Source: Anaerolineae bacterium
GTDB lineage: Bacteria; Chloroflexota; Anaerolineae; B4-G1; SLSP01
Direction of reading: 5' to 3'
Length of the DNA stretch: 16,874 nucleotides
Assembly (NCBI GenBank): GCA_016927095.1
Contig: JAFGNI010000022.1
Coordinates: 1-16,874, forward strand
The notes beneath the pieces were generated by a model. The model searched no databases. It saw nothing but the letters and a program-made list of their open reading frames with translations, and was not told where the DNA came from. A program made the position numbers and the translations under genes. Positions 1 to 6,665 of this stretch are shown in pieces. Position 1 is the stretch's first letter. Every line of letters starts with the position of its first letter.

Positions 1-1400
1 CCGCTGCTTTTCTCGGAGATGTACACGTTCAGGTCCTGGACAGCGTGGGACAGGTCATCGCCGACTCCGACGAATCGGGAGAGGAGAACAAGCTGGTCCT
101 AGTGATGCCGGGCAGCCTCCGCGAAATGTTGGAGATGCGCGGCATGTCGATGCGCGGGCCGAGCATCATAGAGATCGACCCCGAAGCCTATGACTTGCCG
201 GGCGGCTTCGTCCAGACGATCCCGCCCGGCACCTCGTTCACCGTGATCCGGCGGGACACGAGTCTGTGGGGCGCGCGTCTCAGCTTCGCTGAGGTCACCG
301 CCGGCGAGAGCGGCACTTCTTCGGCAACGAAGGTGCAGACCAGCCGCGTGCCCCGTTCTGACACGACCGTCACCGTGCCGATCGGCGAGGCCGAGGACCC
401 CATCGGCTATGTCGAACTGAGCGGGCCGCCCGCCCTCAACACCACGCTCCTCGACCAACTCCGACAGGCCCTACTGGTCGCCGGCGCAGGGGCCGTGGTC
501 GTTGCGGGCCTCTTTGGGATGTGGAGCAGCCAGCGCATGGCAGCGCCCATCAAAAGCCTGGCCGAGACCGCGGCGCAGATGGGCGCCGGCGACCTCTCTG
601 TGCGCGCTGACGTGACCCGGCGGCGGCGCTATGGCCGCGAGATTGGCGAGCTCGCCATGCAGTTCAACCAGATGGCGGACAGCCTCCAGGCCAGCTTCGA
701 CGAGCTTGCCGCGGAGCGCGACGCCCTGCGGCGCTTCATCGCCGACGCTTCCCACGAGCTCCGCACCCCCATCACAGCGCTCAAGAACTTCAACACGCTC
801 CTTCTGGACGGCGCCGCCGACGATCCCGCGACCCGTGAGGAGTTCCTGACCGAGAGCCAAGCCCAGATCGAGCGCCTCGCGTGGATCACGGGGCACCTGC
901 TGGATCTCTCGCGGCGTGACGCCGGCCTGGTGCCCCTGGCGCTGGGCGAGCACGACCTGCGCGACATCGCGCGCAGCGCCGTGGCCCCTTTCCACCCGCG
1001 CGCTCAGGCACAGGACATCAACCTGATCGTGGACCTGCCGGAGGACCCGGTAGCGCTGCGCTGCGACCACGCCCAGCTGGAGATCGCGCTCACCAACTTG
1101 CTGGACAACGCGCTCAAGTTCACGCCGGCGGGCGGCACCGTGAACGTCGCCGTCAACCGGGACGCGACCCACGCCGCGGTCGTCGTCGCCGACACCGGGG
1201 TTGGCATCGACCCCGAGGACCTCCCCCACGTCTGCGAGCGCTTCTACCAGGGCCGGCACCCCGGCACAGCCCAACAGGGTGTCGGCCTCGGCCTGGCCAT
1301 CGTTAAGAGCATCATCGAGGCCCACGACGGCACGATTGCCATCGACAGCACGCCCGGCACGGGCACCCGCGTCACCGTAGAACTTCCCATACGCTCGTAG
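1..1400 (+). CDS. Membrane sensor histidine kinase, 5'-truncated by window edge
   Basis: This is the C-terminal part of a two-component sensor kinase; it autophosphorylates on His and passes phosphate to a response regulator not seen here. The frame is open from position 3, and the GTG at 45 lies inside a continuous sensor domain, so the true start is outside the window. Numbering from the GTG at 45, there is an extracytoplasmic sensor region (1-140), a TM segment (about 142-162), HAMP (about 163-215), HisKA with SHELRTP (phospho-acceptor His about 237), and HATPase_c with N box LLDNALKF (about 353), G1 DTGVGID (about 383), F box ERFYQG and G2 GVGLGLA (about 412). All catalytic boxes look intact. 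The regulator gene is probably upstream, as is usual for such pairs. The ligand cannot be read from the sequence. Confidence is high for the family and low for the signal. Confidence 0.95.
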   Translation, partial: AAFLGDVHVQVLDSVGQVIADSDESGEENKLVLVMPGSLREMLEMRGMSMRGPSIIEIDPEAYDLPGGFVQTIPPGTSFTVIRRDTSLWGARLSFAEVTAGESGTSSATKVQTSRVPRSDTTVTVPIGEAEDPIGYVELSGPPALNTTLLDQLRQALLVAGAGAVVVAGLFGMWSSQRMAAPIKSLAETAAQMGAGDLSVRADVTRRRRYGREIGELAMQFNQMADSLQASFDELAAERDALRRFIADASHELRTPITALKNFNTLLLDGAADDPATREEFLTESQAQIERLAWITGHLLDLSRRDAGLVPLALGEHDLRDIARSAVAPFHPRAQAQDINLIVDLPEDPVALRCDHAQLEIALTNLLDNALKFTPAGGTVNVAVNRDATHAAVVVADTGVGIDPEDLPHVCERFYQGRHPGTAQQGVGLGLAIVKSIIEAHDGTIAIDSTPGTGTRVTVELPIRS

Positions 1401-1738
1401 GCACGCCTCCTTGTAATTGCGGGTATCTCCCCTTATACTGATGATAGGTCGGCACGTCTGAACTGCTGCCAATCGCACGATCTCTCTCGCCGTTCACTCA
1501 TCCGGCTCCACCCTCCTTGGCAGGACCGTCAGCGAAACGCCCATAGCCGTAGCCAACGTTCGCACCCGCGTCTACGTCCATTGACCCGACCCTGACCGCG
1601 GACACCTGGCTCCATCACGGCGGGCGCTCACCCACCGCTGTTCTAGCCCCTTCCGCGTGACGGCGAGGCGTGGCAGCCTGGCAGCGCGTTCTCTGTATGC
1701 AGCCGCGTCATTGGGTCTAGATCGAGAGGAGGGCACCT
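1401..1738 (+). other. Intergenic region and probable long leader, 338 bp
   Basis: No convincing gene lies here. A promoter candidate is at the left end (1411-1439), and a strong GAGGAGG Shine-Dalgarno site lies just before the ATG at 1739. If the promoter is used, the transcript carries about 290 nt of untranslated leader. I saw no clear hairpin-plus-U-tract terminator for the kinase gene and no recognisable riboswitch. A short open frame from 1657 overlaps the next gene out of frame and shows no protein-like features. Confidence 0.5.
1411..1439 (+). promoter_or_regulatory. Sigma70-type promoter candidate for the 1739 gene
   Basis: The -35 box is TTGTAA (1411-1416, 4/6 to consensus) and the -10 box is TATACT (1434-1439, 5/6), with a 17-nt spacer. 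The predicted transcription start is near 1446. It lies 11 nt after the kinase stop codon and points at the exported protein gene. Confidence 0.5.
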
Positions 1739-3166
1739 ATGATGAAGGCACATCGTTTCGTTCTGTCGTGTTTCGTGCTTGTCGCGTCACTGCTGGCAGC
1801 GGGCTTTCTCCTCCACGCGTCCGCGCGCAGCGCCGTGACGGCATATGATCCACCGCCGGGGCTCGCGACGAGCTCCGAGGTGCGGCCACTTGCTGCGACG
1901 ACCTTGCAGCCGTCGCCTCACCCGATCCTGGGAGATGTATCCGTCCGCAGGGCCATCGCCACCTGCACCGACAAGGATGCGTTGGTCGCGGCAGCCTACC
2001 CTGATCTTGGGCTCACGCCCGCTGAGCGCGAGGCGCTGACCTCGGACAGTTTTATCGCTGAGACCAGCAAATTCTATACAGAACCTGCTACAACCTACGG
2101 CTACGATCCTTCTGCCGGTGTGGACCTGCTCGAGGCAGCGGGATGGATGCTACCGACCGGCGAGGAGATTCGCACCAAGAACGGCCAACGCCTGGTGCTC
2201 ATGTTGACCTCGAACGACTCCCCGCTGCGGGTTGCTTACCTTTCCGAGTTCGAGGCCCAGATGCGGGTGTGTGGCATAGACGTCATCCGTGACCATTCCC
2301 CCGATGCATACACCACCATCTTCTGGCGCGACTTCGAGCTCAGTGAGTTTGCGTGGGTCCAGGGCGATGTCGATGAGCCGGGCGGGCAGGAGCTCTATGC
2401 GTGTGACCAAGTCCCTTCACCCGATAATGGGTGGAGTGGCCTGAATACGATGGGATGGTGCAACCAGGCTGCATCCGACGCCATCGAGCTCGCCGGTGAT
2501 ACGACGCTCTCCGATACCGAACGCCTCGCCCACTACGAGACCTTCATCGACCTCTTCTCCGAGGACGTCCCGTCGCTGCCCTTGTTCTGGCGCCCGGATC
2601 CCGACACTCACGAGCCCACCGGCGCCTGGGAACACCTCGATTTCAACCTGGAGACCTACCTCCAGCAAGTCGATGCCACACCGGCCGGAAACGCCGTGCT
2701 GACGTACACCCACTACTGGGAGTATCCGTATGGCACGGTCGCGGTACCGCCTGGTGCTGTGACCCAAACGACCGCCATCGGCTTCTATCCGTTGGTCGAG
2801 AGCCTTCACCCGCCGAAAGAGGACTTCGTGTCCTTTCTGTCCTCTCACACGTTCAGACTGACTGCATTTCTGGAAGGCGTACCCCAAGACACATTCACGT
2901 TCGAGGTGCCCATTACCGTAACGCTCCACTACTTCTGGACCGGGCTTCCGGAATGGAATGCCCGCTACGACAAGACATCGCTGGTGCTCCTCGCGTGGGA
3001 CGGGACCGACTGGCAGGATGCCTACCTGACATGTCCAGAGGGGAGCCGCTATGTGCAGCATGACCTCGCGGCCAACACATATGTGGTTAGGGTGTGCCGC
3101 GTCGCGGAGTTCAGTGTAATGGGGCAGGAGCGCCCAAAGGTATTCCTGCCCCTCGTGCTGCGGTAG
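1739..3166 (+). CDS. Exported chimera: half of an SBP family 5 domain plus a C-terminal beta module
   Basis: The 475-aa protein starts with a signal peptide (hydrophobic core about 7-25, possible cleavage after ASA at 29 or VTA at 35). Residues about 58-303 match the C-terminal lobe of DppA/OppA-type binding proteins: DVSVRRAIATCTDKDAL, then YDPSAGVDLLEAAGW, and a helix-rich end with EDVPSLPLFWRPD. The N-terminal lobe, about 200-250 residues in the family, is absent, so a normal ligand-binding clamshell cannot form. Residues about 320-465 resemble a module that I recall from chloroflexal secreted proteins (VAVPPGAVTQTT, TFEVPITVTLHY, LVLLAWDGTDW, VCRVAEFSVMG), and the protein ends in KVFLPLVLR. 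The start is set by GAGGAGG 7 nt upstream; ATG 1742 is an alternative. No ABC permease genes are nearby. The function is unknown and transport is doubtful. Confidence 0.8.
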   Translation: MMKAHRFVLSCFVLVASLLAAGFLLHASARSAVTAYDPPPGLATSSEVRPLAATTLQPSPHPILGDVSVRRAIATCTDKDALVAAAYPDLGLTPAEREALTSDSFIAETSKFYTEPATTYGYDPSAGVDLLEAAGWMLPTGEEIRTKNGQRLVLMLTSNDSPLRVAYLSEFEAQMRVCGIDVIRDHSPDAYTTIFWRDFELSEFAWVQGDVDEPGGQELYACDQVPSPDNGWSGLNTMGWCNQAASDAIELAGDTTLSDTERLAHYETFIDLFSEDVPSLPLFWRPDPDTHEPTGAWEHLDFNLETYLQQVDATPAGNAVLTYTHYWEYPYGTVAVPPGAVTQTTAIGFYPLVESLHPPKEDFVSFLSSHTFRLTAFLEGVPQDTFTFEVPITVTLHYFWTGLPEWNARYDKTSLVLLAWDGTDWQDAYLTCPEGSRYVQHDLAANTYVVRVCRVAEFSVMGQERPKVFLPLVLR

Positions 3167-3197
3167 CATCGTGCCGTCATTGCAGCACGACTTGACC

Positions 3198-3236
3198 CGG
3201 CAGCCGGGAGAGCGGATCTACACCTCCCGGCTGCCG
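3198..3236. promoter_or_regulatory. Perfect 13-bp inverted repeat (terminator or operator)
   Basis: CGGCAGCCGGGAG at 3198-3210 and CTCCCGGCTGCCG at 3224-3236 are exact reverse complements separated by 13 nt. It lies 31 nt after the stop of the exported protein gene and 8 nt before the -35 box of the next promoter. No U-tract follows, so it is not a classic intrinsic terminator. Its centre falls about 63 nt before the predicted start of the LuxR transcript, which is compatible with an activator site. Confidence 0.6.
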
Positions 3237-3244
3237 CAGCCTGC

Positions 3245-3273
3245 TTGACAGGGTTCGACCACACCTCTATAAC
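3245..3273 (+). promoter_or_regulatory. Near-consensus sigma70 promoter of the LuxR/MalT-like gene
   Basis: A perfect -35 box TTGACA (3245-3250), a 17-nt spacer and TATAAC (3268-3273, 5/6) form the promoter. The predicted transcription start is near 3280, giving a leader of about 47 nt before the GTG at 3327. Confidence 0.75.
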
Positions 3274-3326
3274 AGTGCGAAACACTCCGAGCCAGAGATG
3301 CGCGTTGGCGCCAAAACGGAGGCACC

Positions 3327-6146
3327 GTGACCCTGGTCACCACGAAGCTGTCGATGCCGGTGCTGCGGCGCGACCTGGTGCACCGGTCGCGCCTCATCGA
3401 AATCCTATCGGAGGGCCTGCTGGGTCCGGACCATCAGGCGGGCTTCGCCCGGCGCCTGACGCTGGTGGCGGCGCCCGCCGGCTTCGGCAAGACCACGCTG
3501 GTCCGCGTCTGGGTGGAGGGGCTCCGGTCTGAAGGCGCGGCGCAGATCGCCTGGCTGAGCCTCGACGAGGGCGATAGCGACGTGGTCCGGTTCTGGACCT
3601 ATGTCATCGCAGCGCTGCAGGCTGCCCTCGCCGGGCAGGAGGCCGGCAGCGCACCGGGCTTCGCCGCGACCGCGCTGGCGCTGCTGGCACCCGGCGAGCT
3701 GGCACAGCCACCCACCGTGGCGCAGACGGAAGCCGGATTGGCCGCGCTGATCAACGATCTCAGTGGGCTTGACGCCAGGCTACTGCTCGTTCTCGACGAT
3801 TACCATCTCATCGACCTGCCGGCGATCCATCGCGGCCTCGGATTCCTGCTGGATCACATGCCGCCGCAGCTGCACCTGGTCATCGCCAGCCGCGCAGATC
3901 CCCTCTTTCCCCTCAGTCGCCTCCGGGCCCGCAACCAGATGGCGGAGGTCCGGGCAGGGGATCTCGCCTTCACCGCCGGCGAGGCGGCGGCGTTCCTAGT
4001 GAAGACGATGGGCCTCAGCCTGCCGGGCAGCGCCCTGACCGCCCTGACCACAACCACCGAGGGCTGGGTGACCGGTCTGCAGATGGCCGCCCTGGCGTTG
4101 CGGTCCGCAACCGCCCGCAGTGAAGGCGTGCCGGATCTGGTGACGGGCCTGGCGCAGAGCCGGCGCTATAGCCTCGACTATCTCGCCGATGAGGTGCTCG
4201 CAGAGCTGCCGGAGGACCTTCAGAGCTTCCTGCTGCAGACTTCCATCCTGGATACCATCACCGGTCCCCTATGCGATGCTGTGACCGCAGACGCTTCGGC
4301 ATCAAGCGCCACCGTTCTCGACCAGCTGGAACGCGCCAACCTCTTCATCGCGCCGTTGGGCGCGACGCGCGCGTGGTACCGGATCCACCCCCTCTTCGCA
4401 GAGCTGCTGCGCCGGCGCCTCGAACGCCGGCACCCCGCCTTGGTGCCCGTGCTCCACGAACGGGCCAGCGCCTGGTACGAGTCGGCCGGCCTGATGGAAC
4501 CGGCCATTGACCACGCATGCAAGGGACCCGACCTGAATCGTGCCGCCGACCTGATCGAGCGCGAGGCGATGGCGCGCCTGGCGCGAAGCGAGAACGCTAC
4601 TGTACTCCGCTGGATCGAGGCGTTGCCCGATGGCGTCGTCAGCACCCGCCCCCAGCTCTGTGCCGTCCACGCCTGGCTGCTGCTGATCAACGGACGCGCG
4701 CCCGAGACCGTCCGCGAGCGCCTCGATCAGGCAGCAGCAGGCGCAACTGCCGCCGAGGCTCGTGGGGTCACATCCGCGTTGCAGGCCCTCCTTGACATCT
4801 ACCAGGGCGCGCTGGTGTCGAGCATCGCGCACGCCAACGAGGCACTGGCGGCGCTGCCTTCAGAGAACCGCTTCTTCCGCAGTGTGGCCGCCCACGCCCT
4901 GGGTATGGCGCACACATCTACCGGCGACCTTCCTGCCGCCGTTGAGGCCTTCGAGACCGTGGTGGAGACGGCGCGGGCGTGGGGGAACGTGATGCTGGCC
5001 GGGGCCGCGCTGAGCAGCCTGGCAGGCCTGCGTCTCTTGCAGGGCGCGCTGCACGAGGCCGAGGCCGCCTACCGCCAGGCGCTAGCGCTGAGCACGGACG
5101 ACCGCGGCTTCCGCCTTCCCGTTGCAGCCCGCGCGTTGCTCGGCTTGGGCGAGCTCGCCCGGGAGAGAAACGACCTAGCCACCGCAACGGGGCAGTTGGA
5201 GGAGGCCTGTGAGCTGTCGCGGCACTATGGGCAGATTGGCTTGCTGGTCGGTCTCCTCACCCTGGGCCGCGTCGAGATCGCCAAGGGGGATCTCGAACGT
5301 GCCAGAGCCCTGCTGGGTGAGGCTGAGGAGCTGGCCTCCGCCACCCGCGCCACCGATCTGGACGACCGCCTGGTGTCGGTCAGCCGCCTTCATCTCCTGC
5401 TCGCCGAGGGCAAGCTGGACAAGGCCGCAGCGTGGGCCAAGGCCCACCGTAGGCGGATCCAGGATGCGCTCCAGGAGGCCGAGACGCAGACCGCTTTCGC
5501 GGGCAGCGGTCCGCTGTGCCGGGACTACAACTTGCTGGAGGCAGAAGCCATCGCCTTAGCCCGGACCGCCCTGGCCCTGCGCGACCCCGGGCAGGCGCTG
5601 GCCTTCCTCGATCCTCTGAGCGCTGTCGCCACCCGGCTCGGGCGCACGCGCCGCCGCATCGAGCTCCTGGCCCTCAGCGCCCTCGCTCACAATCAGGCAG
5701 GCCGCCGCCCCACGGCCCTGACCGCCCTCCAACAAGCGCTCGCCCTCGCCGCGCCCGAACCCTTTCGCCGCACCTTCGTCGACGAAGGCGCGCCCATGCG
5801 AGAGCTGCTGCAAGAGCTGGTCGTGGGCAGCCACCCGTTAACCGTTGGCACCACGGTGCATGCCTATCTCGCAGACCTTCTCGGCCACTTCGATGCTGCC
5901 TCCCTCCAGGCGCGCGGCCATGAACTGGACGCCGGAGAGGCCCAACAGCCCGTTCTCTCGCCCCGTGAACTGGAGGTTCTCGCCCTCATCGCCGCCGGCC
6001 TCACCAACCGTGAGATCGGCGATCGGCTCTACCTCGCCCTCGACACGGTCAAGGGCCACACGCGGGAGATCTACGGCAAGCTCGACGTTCACAACCGCAC
6101 CCAGGCTGTCGCCCGCGCTCGCCACCTGGGCCTGCTTCCCATGTGA
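3327..6146 (+). CDS. LuxR-family, MalT-like ATP-dependent transcriptional regulator
   Basis: This 939-aa signal-transducing ATPase (STAND class) is expected to bind ATP and a small ligand, oligomerise and activate transcription. It opens with the family signature TKLSMPVLRRDLVHRSRL, followed by Walker A APAGFGKTT (49-57) and Walker B LLLVLDD (152-158). A winged-helix/arm region follows, then a long alpha-helical TPR-like sensor region (about 420-870). The C-terminal LuxR helix-turn-helix (877-938) contains LSPRELEVLALIAAGLTNREIG and LYLALDTVKGHTREIYGKL. Size and order match MalT-like regulators (about 900 aa). The start is GTG with GGAGG 4 nt upstream. The inducer is unknown. The divergence from true MalT and the absence of maltose genes argue against naming it malT. 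The next genes downstream are plausible targets, but that is inference. Confidence 0.95.
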   Translation: MTLVTTKLSMPVLRRDLVHRSRLIEILSEGLLGPDHQAGFARRLTLVAAPAGFGKTTLVRVWVEGLRSEGAAQIAWLSLDEGDSDVVRFWTYVIAALQAALAGQEAGSAPGFAATALALLAPGELAQPPTVAQTEAGLAALINDLSGLDARLLLVLDDYHLIDLPAIHRGLGFLLDHMPPQLHLVIASRADPLFPLSRLRARNQMAEVRAGDLAFTAGEAAAFLVKTMGLSLPGSALTALTTTTEGWVTGLQMAALALRSATARSEGVPDLVTGLAQSRRYSLDYLADEVLAELPEDLQSFLLQTSILDTITGPLCDAVTADASASSATVLDQLERANLFIAPLGATRAWYRIHPLFAELLRRRLERRHPALVPVLHERASAWYESAGLMEPAIDHACKGPDLNRAADLIEREAMARLARSENATVLRWIEALPDGVVSTRPQLCAVHAWLLLINGRAPETVRERLDQAAAGATAAEARGVTSALQALLDIYQGALVSSIAHANEALAALPSENRFFRSVAAHALGMAHTSTGDLPAAVEAFETVVETARAWGNVMLAGAALSSLAGLRLLQGALHEAEAAYRQALALSTDDRGFRLPVAARALLGLGELARERNDLATATGQLEEACELSRHYGQIGLLVGLLTLGRVEIAKGDLERARALLGEAEELASATRATDLDDRLVSVSRLHLLLAEGKLDKAAAWAKAHRRRIQDALQEAETQTAFAGSGPLCRDYNLLEAEAIALARTALALRDPGQALAFLDPLSAVATRLGRTRRRIELLALSALAHNQAGRRPTALTALQQALALAAPEPFRRTFVDEGAPMRELLQELVVGSHPLTVGTTVHAYLADLLGHFDAASLQARGHELDAGEAQQPVLSPRELEVLALIAAGLTNREIGDRLYLALDTVKGHTREIYGKLDVHNRTQAVARARHLGLLPM

Positions 6147-6210
6147 CTCGGCCCCCTTGAGGGGTGCCCGCCCCGTCGCTCTCGTTCCGGCAAGCCCCCG
6201 CACCGTTCCC

Positions 6211-6286
6211 GCCGGATCTGTGATCCGCCGGCCCTCTTCTGCCGTGAGGGGCCGCGCTGCCAAGCCCGCCGGATCACAGATCCGGC
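6211..6286. repeat. Nested palindromic element downstream of the LuxR gene
   Basis: Two 17-nt arms, GCCGGATCTGTGATCCG (6211-6227) and its exact reverse complement (6270-6286), flank a 42-nt spacer. Each arm is itself a small dyad (CGGATC, 3-nt loop, GATCCG). The spacer contains a further hairpin, GGCCCTC (6230-6236) with GAGGGGCC (6246-6253, one bulged G). The whole can fold into a long cruciform. It may act as a transcript terminator or be a REP/MITE-like interspersed repeat. No U-tract is present. Confidence 0.65.
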
Positions 6287-6378
6287 CAGAACTTGAAGCA
6301 GGCCACCAAGGAACGACACCCCAACACAACACTTTCGTGTCTCCCCGGCAACACCGCCCGTCGCCTAAACTGTAGGTG

Positions 6379-6651
6379 ATGAAAAACCAAGCGGATGGCA
6401 CAACCAACAGCCCGGAAGCCGGCCCGCGGGTCGCACAACCGGCAAGCTACGAGATCACCGTTGAGGGCGTCCTTGACCCGGCTTGGGAGCCGTGGCTTGA
6501 CGGGCTCACGGTTCACGAGCATAGGCAGTGTCACGGCACACCCGTCTCCATCCTGGTAAGCGAGGACGTGGATCAGGCTGCGCTACGGGGCGCCCTGGGA
6601 CGCCTCTGGGACCTCAACCTGGCGCTCGTGGCCCTCCGCCGCAGAGTCTGA
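6379..6651 (+). CDS. Small conserved protein of the YEIxVxGxLDPxW type, function unknown
   Basis: This 90-aa soluble protein has no signal peptide, TM segment or cysteine pattern. Residues about 24-90 fit a pattern I recall in small chloroflexal and actinobacterial proteins near regulators: YEITVEGVLDPAWEPWLDGLTV, a short variable strand, then VDQAALRGALGRLWDLNLALVALRR. A compact alpha/beta fold is likely. The ATG at 6379 is preceded by GTG 6376 in frame, which could also be used. The upstream ribosome site is weak (TAGGTG). A TAAACT box ends 7 nt before the ATG, so a leaderless transcript is possible. The stop is 14 nt before the phosphotransferase start, so the two are very likely cotranscribed. 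A regulatory or accessory role for the neighbour is only a guess. Confidence 0.8.
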   Translation: MKNQADGTTNSPEAGPRVAQPASYEITVEGVLDPAWEPWLDGLTVHEHRQCHGTPVSILVSEDVDQAALRGALGRLWDLNLALVALRRRV

Positions 6652-6653
6652 AT

Positions 6654-6660
6654 GGGAGGA
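6654..6660 (+). promoter_or_regulatory. Ribosome binding site that fixes the 6666 start
   Basis: GGGAGGA sits 5 nt before ATG 6666. The frame is open upstream to a GTG at 6528, but that extension overlaps the small protein gene, has no ribosome site and is arginine/proline-rich shadow sequence. Confidence 0.85.
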
Positions 6661-6665
6661 TTGCG

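Noticed and set aside
471..1478. Long minus-strand open frame opposite the histidine kinase
   Set aside because: It is a codon-bias shadow of GC-rich coding DNA. It has no recognisable domain, and the plus-strand frame carries all kinase motifs.
1739..3166. Calling this gene a functional peptide ABC transporter binding protein
   Set aside because: The N-terminal lobe is absent and no permease or ATPase genes flank it, so a transport role is not supported.
3327..6146. Naming the regulator malT
   Set aside because: The architecture is MalT-like, but no maltose or maltodextrin genes are nearby and this regulator class covers many functions.
6528..6665. N-terminal extension of the phosphotransferase from GTG 6528
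   Set aside because: The extension overlaps the small protein gene, is not like the family, and the GGGAGGA site supports ATG 6666.
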